11,416 bases of DNA, taken from assembly GCA_964585325.1 (NCBI GenBank), contig CAZPCT010000006.1, forward strand, positions 1 to 11,416. The letters run 5' to 3'. The DNA comes from CAZPCT01 sp964585325 (lineage in GTDB: Bacteria > Patescibacteriota > Minisyncoccia > JACQLN01 > CAZPCT01). The translations under genes and the position numbers were made by a program. Below are positions 6,102-11,416 of the stretch, piece by piece; the first letter of the stretch is position 1, and each line of letters starts with the position of its first letter. The notes below the pieces were generated by a model, which did no database searches, was not told the origin of the DNA, and worked only from the letters and a program-made list of their open reading frames with translations.

Positions 6102-7527
6102 GTTCTCTCAGTGACTCCCGTATTTTTCCACGGGCTTTTGATGTTTTCACGAATGTGAGCCAGTCCGGACTCGGTTTCTTGTTCTTCTGGGTAACCACCT
6201 CAACTATGTCATTGTTCTTGAGTGGAGTGGAAAGCTGAACAGCTTTACTGTTTACCTTGGCTAGCATGCACCGGTCGCCAAGGTCTGAGTGGATGGCGTA
6301 GGCAAAGTCAACGGGAGTGGCCCCTTCGGGAAGGTCTATAACGTCTCCTTTTGGGGTAAACACAAAAATGCGGTCTTTAAAGAAGTCTATGCGCAGTGAC
6401 TCAAGAAATTCTTGCGTATCCGCCGCGTCTTGCCAGTCTCGCAGTTGCTGTATCCAGGCCGTGCTTCGCTTGAAAGGAGCTTGTCTGCCGGCAGGCCGGT
6501 GTGACTGTTCTTTGTACGCCCAGTGGGCGGCAATACCAAGCTCTGCTTCGTGGTGCATCTCGCGGGTTCGTATTTGGAATTCGGTGATGCGTCCTTCTCC
6601 TGCAAAAACAGTTGTATGCAAAGAGCGATAGCCGCTTGGTTTAGGTAGTGCAATAAAATCTTTAATACGGCCCGGAAGCGGTGTCCATTGCTTGTGTAAC
6701 GCCCCCAGCGTGGCATAGCAGTCGGGAATATTTTTTACAATAATACGTAATGCCACAAGATCGTATATCTTGTCCCAGTCGTGCTCATACTTTTTAAGTT
6801 TCTTCCAGAGAGAGTAAAGATGTTTTACGCGTGCGTCTATAACCAAGGGATAGACGCCTTCTTCCGCAAGTATACCTTCCACTTGTGGGCGTAGCGTCTC
6901 AATGTACGCACGGCTTTCTGTAAGAAAGCGCTTCATACTGCGGGCAAGTTCCTCGTATTCGTGGGGGTGTACGTGTTTGAACGCCAGGTCTTCAAGTTCA
7001 CCCTTAAGCTCTCCCATACCAAGACGAGCGGCAAGAGGTGCGTACACCTCAAGCACTTCACGGGCGTAGCGCTTTTTACGTTCTTGTGGCAAGGCATCTA
7101 GTGTTTGCATGTTGTGCAACACATCAGCCAGCTTAATGATCACCACACGGATGTCCTGCGCGGTGGCGAGCACCATCTTACGAAAGTTTTCCGCAAGCTC
7201 TTCCTCTCCTATAAAATCAACATCTTTGAGTTTTGTGACGGATGAGACAAGAAAGGTCACCTCCTCTCCAAACATCTTTTTCAAGTCTTCCGCAGTCACA
7301 TCGCTTTCTTCCAACACATCATGCAAGAGAGCGGCAGCCACCACTTCCGCGCCGAGCCCCAGGCCGGCCAGCGTATCTGCCACACGCAGTGGGTGTGTGA
7401 TGTATGGCTCTCCCGATTTGCGCTCCTGCCCCTCGTGGGCTTTTTGGGCAACAGCAAAAGCCTCCTCAACAAGCGAGCGCTCGGTGGGGGTCATGTGAGA
7501 AAGTATGTGCGAGGGTAGTGTCTCCAT
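6088..7527 (-). CDS. Bifunctional-type (p)ppGpp synthetase/hydrolase Rel/SpoT, short form
   Basis: A 479-aa RelA/SpoT homologue controlling the stringent-response alarmones ppGpp and pppGpp. HD hydrolase domain (about 25-170): SGEPYITHP (H45), LLHDVLEES (H69, D70, E73; the usual E-D is E-E) and KLADVLHNM (D135, N139; the usual R after LAD is V). Synthetase domain (about 230-340): YDLVALRIIV, GRIKDFIALPK (287-290 reads RIKD, the RxKD type of bifunctional enzymes), GYRSLHTTV, EFQIRT (E316) and AAHWAYKE. A PAGRQA peptide (345-350) sits in the linker. A TGS domain (about 385-448) precedes a short tail. The helical, zinc-finger and ACT domains of the usual roughly 720-aa protein are absent. Start: ATG at 7527; an in-frame ATG at 7494 is also possible, and neither has an SD. 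The 3' end overlaps the parB terminator. Confidence 0.95.
   Translation of the reverse strand: METLPSHILSHMTPTERSLVEEAFAVAQKAHEGQERKSGEPYITHPLRVADTLAGLGLGAEVVAAALLHDVLEESDVTAEDLKKMFGEEVTFLVSSVTKLKDVDFIGEEELAENFRKMVLATAQDIRVVIIKLADVLHNMQTLDALPQERKKRYAREVLEVYAPLAARLGMGELKGELEDLAFKHVHPHEYEELARSMKRFLTESRAYIETLRPQVEGILAEEGVYPLVIDARVKHLYSLWKKLKKYEHDWDKIYDLVALRIIVKNIPDCYATLGALHKQWTPLPGRIKDFIALPKPSGYRSLHTTVFAGEGRITEFQIRTREMHHEAELGIAAHWAYKEQSHRPAGRQAPFKRSTAWIQQLRDWQDAADTQEFLESLRIDFFKDRIFVFTPKGDVIDLPEGATPVDFAYAIHSDLGDRCMLAKVNSKAVQLSTPLKNNDIVEVVTQKNKKPSPDWLTFVKTSKARGKIRESLREQKNT
6485..6495 (-). repeat. CTGCCGGCAG palindrome encoding PAGRQA within rel
   Basis: The 10-bp perfect palindrome CTGCCGGCAG (6485-6494) is read on the minus strand as part of the codons for PAGRQA, residues 345-350 of Rel. 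From memory, this palindrome and its translated peptide recur in unrelated proteins of Parcubacteria and related Patescibacteria. It lies in the variable linker between the synthetase and TGS domains, where an insertion would be tolerated. This is the only copy I found in the window. Confidence 0.6.
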
Positions 7528-7541
7528 GGTACTGTGAGGGT

Positions 7542-7570
7542 ATGAAAGCAGATGAATATCTTTCAGGCAA
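7542..7570 (-). promoter_or_regulatory. Candidate rel promoter overlapping the murD start
   Basis: On the minus strand TTGCCT (7565-7570) and TTTCAT (7542-7547) are separated by 17 nt, each matching the consensus at 4 of 6 positions. The start would fall about 7 nt before the rel ATG at 7527, giving a nearly leaderless mRNA. The -10 covers the murD ATG. The matches are weak. Confidence 0.3.
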
Positions 7571-8906
7571 GAAGGTCCTCGTTATGGGTCTTGGGTTTGT
7601 GAGCGCTGGGGCGACCGTTAGGTGGTTATGTGAGCACGGCGCTCGCGTCACAGTGACAGATTTGTGGCCACGAGGAACGCCTGATGCGGCCATTGCGGCG
7701 CTGGGTTCCGTGGCAGATACCATTGAACTTGTGATTGGCGAGTACCGCCGGGAGGATTTTACCTCCTGTGACATTTTGGTAGTTAACCCAAGCATTTCAT
7801 TTGGAGACGAGCATGTGGCGTTAGCGCGGAAACATGGAGCACGGATTGAGAACGAGCTCTCACTCTTCATGCGGTTTTGCCCTGGGCCGGTCATCGGCGT
7901 TACAGGAACACGAGGAAAAACGACTACCGCAACGTGGGCCCACCATTTTGTGACCGCAGAGCATAGCAGTGCTGTGCTTGCGGGGAACATGGGGGATACA
8001 CCTCTTCTTTCCATTGTGGACACATTGAGCGGAGATACTCCCGTGGTTGCGGAGCTTTCATCATTTCAGTTGGAGGCATTGCCGGAAGTTGAGCGGGCGG
8101 CCGATGTTGCTGTTGTCACCAACATCATGCGGGACCACTTAAACCGGTACGGAACCATGGAAGAGTATGTGGACGCTAAGGCGAATGTTTTTTTGAACCA
8201 GACAGAGAAGGACGCGCTCGTTTTAAAAAAGAACGACAAATGGACCGAGTATTTTTTGCAAAAAAATCCTCACAGCAGGGTTGTTTTTTACGACGACGAG
8301 GAGCTTGGGTTTGAACTTCCTGGCGATTTTGAGGAGATGTGGGGGGCGCACAACATACAGAATTTGCGGGCTGCCGCACACGCAGCCCATGCTCTAGGAG
8401 TTTCGTGGGAGAGCATGCACACGCGTGTTGGCTCACTCCCACACCCGGCTTTTCGGCAGGAGGTGATCCACCAGGAGGGGCGCCTCATAGTGGTAAATGA
8501 CACCACTGCGACAACACCTGACGCGGCTATTGCTGGCATTAACACTTTTAAAAAGAAAGGGACACTTATTTTGGTGGGTGGGGGAGCGGACAAAAATCTG
8601 GACTTTGACATATGGGCAGAAGTTGTGCAGAATGTAATAGCTCCCAAGCATCTCCTGCTTCTGGAAGGAAGCGCAACAGATAAGATGCTGGGAGCACTCG
8701 CACCTTCGTTTAAAGAGTCTGTTCTTGTTTTTAATTCGCTGGAGGAGTGCGTGCGTAAAGCGCTCACCCTTGCAGATACTATGGATGGCACCGCAGTCAT
8801 CTTATTCTCTCCTGGAGCCACAAGCTTTGGGATGTTCCAGAATGAGTTTGACCGCGGCAGACAATTCACCGGCCTCATCCGCGAATACACACCGAAGGGA
8901 GAGTGA
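7542..8906 (+). CDS. murD: UDP-N-acetylmuramoyl-L-alanine--D-glutamate ligase
   Basis: A 454-aa cytoplasmic Mur ligase that adds D-glutamate to UDP-MurNAc-L-Ala using ATP. The N-terminal UDP-binding Rossmann domain begins VLVMGLGFVSAG (12-23). The ATP-binding P-loop is GVTGTRGKTTT (119-129). The central domain has ELSSFQLE (171-178), TNIMRDHLNRYG (193-204) and YVDAKANVF (209-217), whose Lys matches the carbamylated Lys of the family. The C-terminal domain has NDTTATTPDAAI (319-330), GGGADKNLDF (346-355) and LFSPGATSFGMFQNEFDRG (421-439). Length is normal. The family's NDSKATN motif here has Thr for the Lys, and the LPHR motif is altered (LPHPAFR). The ATG at 7542 gives the usual start; a GAGGG only 1 nt before it is too close to act as an SD. 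It is divergent from rel, and its promoter must lie inside the rel 5' coding region. Confidence 0.94.
   Translation: MKADEYLSGKKVLVMGLGFVSAGATVRWLCEHGARVTVTDLWPRGTPDAAIAALGSVADTIELVIGEYRREDFTSCDILVVNPSISFGDEHVALARKHGARIENELSLFMRFCPGPVIGVTGTRGKTTTATWAHHFVTAEHSSAVLAGNMGDTPLLSIVDTLSGDTPVVAELSSFQLEALPEVERAADVAVVTNIMRDHLNRYGTMEEYVDAKANVFLNQTEKDALVLKKNDKWTEYFLQKNPHSRVVFYDDEELGFELPGDFEEMWGAHNIQNLRAAAHAAHALGVSWESMHTRVGSLPHPAFRQEVIHQEGRLIVVNDTTATTPDAAIAGINTFKKKGTLILVGGGADKNLDFDIWAEVVQNVIAPKHLLLLEGSATDKMLGALAPSFKESVLVFNSLEECVRKALTLADTMDGTAVILFSPGATSFGMFQNEFDRGRQFTGLIREYTPKGE
8897..8901 (+). promoter_or_regulatory. Probable Shine-Dalgarno GGGAG for the GTG at 8911
   Basis: AAGGGAG (8895-8901) within the last codons of murD lies 9 nt before the GTG at 8911. 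It supports GTG as the start and suggests translation on the murD transcript. The spacing is at the long end of the useful range. Confidence 0.5.
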
Positions 8907-8910
8907 AGAA

Positions 8911-9420
8911 GTGAAGACGTTGGAGAAGTTCCGGGAGATCTTCAACCAGTATCACGCGGGTTTTCACCTCGCGCCGGCAGAACGCTTCCTGCAGCCGGAC
9001 GGCCTCGCCTGCATATTCATCTGCAATATGGCGGGCATCAACCGCTTCACGCTGCCCGGGAAGGACCAGCACACAGGGGTCTTGCTCGTCCTCGCCGGTG
9101 AGGAGTTCTCCGGTGGGGTGAAGAGCTACGGTTCCAAGAAGATCCACGAAGCGATTTCCTCCGGCACGCTCAGTCTGAGAGGGCTGCTTTGCGCCGTGCA
9201 TGCGCTCTACAAAGATGAATGTGGTGTACCGCGCTACAGTGACCATGCGCAACAGAGCGTGCTCGAGGAGCAGTTCATCGAAGGGATGGTGGCGCGAGAC
9301 GGATTCGTTCCCGAAGCCGTCCAGCGCCACGTTCTCGAGGCCATCATCAAGTTCGGCTATCAGCAGGAGTGGGCGAAAGAGGAGCTCGCTCGCCTCCAGG
9401 AGCCGGTGGTGGTGCGCTAG
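8911..9420 (+). CDS. Hypothetical protein of unrecognised family
   Basis: A 169-aa soluble protein that I do not recognise. It has an N-terminal helix (2-14), then a beta-rich stretch with GLACIFICNM (31-40) and TGVLLVLAGEEF (55-66), a mixed middle around KSYGSKKIHEAI (71-82), and a helical C-terminal half (about 87-101 and 112-165). Four Cys (34, 38, 94, 104) do not form an obvious metal site. There is no signal peptide or membrane segment. The frame is real: codon bias is strong and unlike murD (Phe 9 TTC of 10, against 4 TTC of 22 in murD; Ile 7 ATC of 9; Lys 7 AAG of 9). The GTG start is 4 nt after the murD stop and preceded by GGGAG; the open frame extends upstream only inside murD. A stable UUCG hairpin follows. 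It could be an acquired gene or one under strong codon selection. Confidence 0.8.
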   Translation: MKTLEKFREIFNQYHAGFHLAPAERFLQPDGLACIFICNMAGINRFTLPGKDQHTGVLLVLAGEEFSGGVKSYGSKKIHEAISSGTLSLRGLLCAVHALYKDECGVPRYSDHAQQSVLEEQFIEGMVARDGFVPEAVQRHVLEAIIKFGYQQEWAKEELARLQEPVVVR

Positions 9421-9443
9421 TCACCGAGGCGAAGACTGTTCCA

Positions 9444-9480
9444 GCGAAAAGGCCGGTCCTTCGGGGCCGGCCTTCGCATT
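9444..9480 (+). terminator. C(UUCG)G hairpin terminator between convergent genes
   Basis: GGCCGG (9451-9456) pairs with CCGGCC (9467-9472); TCC (9457-9459) pairs with GGG (9464-9466) around a TTCG tetraloop closed by C-G. The stem extends by AA/TT and, past a two-base bulge, by GCG/CGC (9444-9446/9475-9477). Read on the minus strand the stem ends in TTTT, so it may also stop topA transcripts. The + strand T-run is weak (CATTTCT). Confidence 0.8.
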
Positions 9481-9481
9481 T

Positions 9482-11416
9482 CTATGATTTCTTTTTGCCT
9501 TTTTTAGGACCACCTTTTGAAGACTTTTTCCAGCGGCCTTTGTGGGGGGAGGCTTTCTTTTTTTCAAGCATCTCCATTGCTTCTTTAAGCGAAACTTCTG
9601 TAGGATCTGTGCCTTTAGGGATGGTTGCGTTCGTTTCTCCATCTGTTACATACGGCCCGTACCGGCCTGTCTTCACTTCAATACCTTCTTTCTCAAACGT
9701 CTTTATGACCGCCTTCTGTTTCTTTTTCTGCTCCTCCTCAAAAATGGAGAGCGCATCTTTTAACGTTATGGTATACGGGTCCATCTCACCCAACGATGCG
9801 TAGGTCTTATCAATCTGTACGTAGGGGCCGTACCTGCCTACAGACACCTTCACCTCGCGCCCCTCACTGTCTGAGCCGAGCGTGCGGGGGAGTTCAAATA
9901 ATTTGAGAGCACCCGCTAACGTCATCTCGTCTAGGCGGGTTCCTTTTGGTATGGCGGCAAACTCAGGCTTCTCTTCGTCTTCTTTTTCTCCTTTTTGCAC
10001 GTACGGCCCGTACCGGCCAATGCGTACACTGAGGGGGCGCCCTGTTTTTGGATCTGTACCCAGCTCTTTGATGGACGTCACGTCCTTTCGTTCTACTGTT
10101 TTTTCCTTCTCCTTAAGAGTGGGCTCAAAATCGCTATAAAAGGTGCGTATAACCGGGACCCATTCTTTTTTGCCTTCGGCGATAGCGTCCAGATCCTTTT
10201 CCATAGTGGCGGTAAATTCTATGTCAACAATCTTGGGAAAGTGCTCCACCAGAAAGTCGGTGACTACGCGCCCTACGTGCGTGGGGTGAAATCTACGAGA
10301 ATCTTTTTCTACATATCCCCGGTCCTGTATGGTTCCCATGGTGGGCGCGTAGGTGGACGGACGGCCTATGCCGTGCTCTTCCAGCGCTTTTACGAGCGTC
10401 GCCTCTGAGTACCGTGGCGGGGGCTGGGTTTCGTGCCGTTCTGGCACAAGTTTTTCCAGGGCAAGCCCGTCGCCTTCCTGCAGTTCTGGAAGGATGTTCT
10501 CCTTTGTTTGACTCTTCCAAACTTTAAGAAAACCATCAAATTCCATGTGTATACCCGTTGCCTTAAAAAGATATGGGGTACCCGTGGCAATATGTGCCGT
10601 TGTTTGTGAAAACAAAGCGCTCGCCATTTGAGATGCCACAAAACGTTCCCACACGAGCGTGTAGAGTTTAAACTGCCGGGCGTCCAGGAATCTCTTCACA
10701 TGTTCGGGGGTCCGGGCGGGGTCTGTTGGCCGGATAGCTTCATGAGCTTCCTGCGCGCCACTAGACTTTGTCTTGAATGTACGAGGGTGGGCGTATTCCT
10801 TTCCGTATGTCGCAACTATAAATTTCTCCGCCTGCGTTCGCGAAGATGAGGAGAGGTTGACGGAGTCAGTTCTCATATACGTGATGAGTCCTTCTTGGCC
10901 TGTTTCCAGGTTGACCCCCTCGTAGAGCTGTTGAGCAAGCCGCATGGTCTGGCGGGCAGAGAATCCTAGACGGCTTGATGCTGCCTGCTGCATGGTTGAG
11001 GTAGTAAATGGAGGAGTAGGGTGACGCTGCGTCTTTTTCGTTTCCACGCTCTCAACTGACCAGGCGGCTTGCGCGAGCTCTCTGGTCACCGCGTCTACCT
11101 CCTCTTTGCTGCCAATATCCCGTTCTTTGTATGGTGTAGCGTTCTTTTTCCAAAGCGACGCGGTGAAGGTGTCACCGTTCTTTTTAAGAAGCGCGTCAAG
11201 CGACCAATATTCCTGTGGAACAAAGGCTTCAATCTCACGTTCACGTTCAACTACCAAACGCACAGCAACGGACTGCACGCGGCCTGCGGAGAGCCCACGC
11301 ATCACCTTTTTCCAAAGCAAGGGGGACAGGCCATACCCAACCAGACGGTCAAGAACACGGCGGGCCTGCTGCGCGTCAACCAGTTTCTTGTCTACGGCGC
11401 GCGGGTTTTTGAGTGC
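9482..11416 (-). CDS. topA: DNA topoisomerase I, 5'-truncated by window edge
   Basis: A type IA topoisomerase that relaxes negative supercoils through a transient 5'-phosphotyrosine link. The frame is open to the right edge (ALKNPRAVD at 11416 downward), so the N-terminal TOPRIM domain, roughly the first 110-130 aa, is outside; 644 residues are visible. Seen in order: LVDAQQARRVLDRLVGY; LSAGRVQSVA; HPTPPFTTSTMQQAASSRLGFSA region; LITYMRTDS with the catalytic Tyr at 10877-10879; AHEAIRPTD; and EHGIGRPSTYAPTMGTI. The C-terminal part carries three TopA C-terminal repeats, each with GRYGPYV, in place of the Cys4 zinc ribbons of the E. coli enzyme; no CxxC pair is seen. It ends in a Lys/Gly-rich basic tail (KKSSKGGPKKGKKKS). 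It is convergent with the 8911 gene, with the stem-loop at 9444 between them. Confidence 0.97.
   Translation of the reverse strand, partial: ALKNPRAVDKKLVDAQQARRVLDRLVGYGLSPLLWKKVMRGLSAGRVQSVAVRLVVEREREIEAFVPQEYWSLDALLKKNGDTFTASLWKKNATPYKERDIGSKEEVDAVTRELAQAAWSVESVETKKTQRHPTPPFTTSTMQQAASSRLGFSARQTMRLAQQLYEGVNLETGQEGLITYMRTDSVNLSSSSRTQAEKFIVATYGKEYAHPRTFKTKSSGAQEAHEAIRPTDPARTPEHVKRFLDARQFKLYTLVWERFVASQMASALFSQTTAHIATGTPYLFKATGIHMEFDGFLKVWKSQTKENILPELQEGDGLALEKLVPERHETQPPPRYSEATLVKALEEHGIGRPSTYAPTMGTIQDRGYVEKDSRRFHPTHVGRVVTDFLVEHFPKIVDIEFTATMEKDLDAIAEGKKEWVPVIRTFYSDFEPTLKEKEKTVERKDVTSIKELGTDPKTGRPLSVRIGRYGPYVQKGEKEDEEKPEFAAIPKGTRLDEMTLAGALKLFELPRTLGSDSEGREVKVSVGRYGPYVQIDKTYASLGEMDPYTITLKDALSIFEEEQKKKQKAVIKTFEKEGIEVKTGRYGPYVTDGETNATIPKGTDPTEVSLKEAMEMLEKKKASPHKGRWKKSSKGGPKKGKKKS
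9651..10018 (-). repeat. Three GRYGPYV repeat units within topA
   Basis: On the + strand the 17-nt TACGGCCCGTACCGGCC occurs identically at 9651-9667 and 10002-10018. A diverged copy (TAGGGGCCGTACCTGCC) is at 9822-9838. Spacings of 171 and 180 nt equal 57 and 60 codons, one per TopA C-terminal repeat. They are protein-domain repeats and not a mobile element. Confidence 0.85.

Noticed and set aside
9369..9803. Long plus-strand open frame across the 8911 gene end and the topA 3' region.
   Set aside because: It is antisense to topA codons and runs through the terminator hairpin; no domain is visible.
1..11416. Search for CRISPR arrays, insertion sequences, integrases, toxin-antitoxin pairs and riboswitches.
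   Set aside because: No regular direct repeats with spacers, no transposase-like frames and no recognised aptamer were seen; the only spaced repeats are the TopA protein repeats.

Overview
The window looks like a chromosomal housekeeping segment from a small-genome bacterium of the Candidate Phyla Radiation (Patescibacteria), most likely Parcubacteria and perhaps Kaiserbacteria-like. The pointers are compact gene packing, a (p)ppGpp enzyme with no C-terminal regulatory region, a palindromic CTGCCGGCAG repeat translated as PAGRQA inside a gene, and translation starts that mostly lack Shine-Dalgarno (SD) motifs. The taxonomy is inferred from gene style and not proven.

Layout. Bases 1-3397 (+) are a tightly overlapping run: the 3' three quarters of leuS, then tsaC/sua5, then uppP. 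Bases 3469-3879 (+) are a small gene with a NUDIX-like fold but a broken catalytic box, followed by its own GC-rich hairpin. A near-consensus sigma70-type promoter (3948-3976) then drives tRNA-Leu(CAA), parA (whose ATG lies 2 nt after the tRNA) and parB. A strong terminator at 6073-6101 closes this unit and overlaps the last codons of a convergent rel/spoT gene (6088-7527, -). Rel is divergent from murD (7542-8906, +), with only 14 nt between the start codons. An unrecognised gene (8911-9420, +) follows murD. A C(UUCG)G hairpin separates it from convergent topA (9482-11416, -), which is cut by the right edge. No stretch over 300 nt lacks a gene.

How the genes fit together. LeuS and TsaC act in tRNA charging and tRNA modification. 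UppP and MurD serve peptidoglycan synthesis (lipid-carrier recycling and D-Glu addition). ParA/ParB segregate the chromosome, Rel sets (p)ppGpp levels, and TopA relaxes negative supercoils.

The least ordinary signals are: (i) two small orphan genes that differ from their neighbours in codon choice, have SD motifs, and are each followed by a GC-rich hairpin; (ii) the tRNA-Leu/parA junction, which should yield an almost leaderless parA mRNA after tRNA 3' processing; (iii) the repeat-derived PAGRQA peptide in Rel; and (iv) an UppP whose conserved active-site His is Ala. No CRISPR array, insertion sequence, integrase or rRNA was seen.
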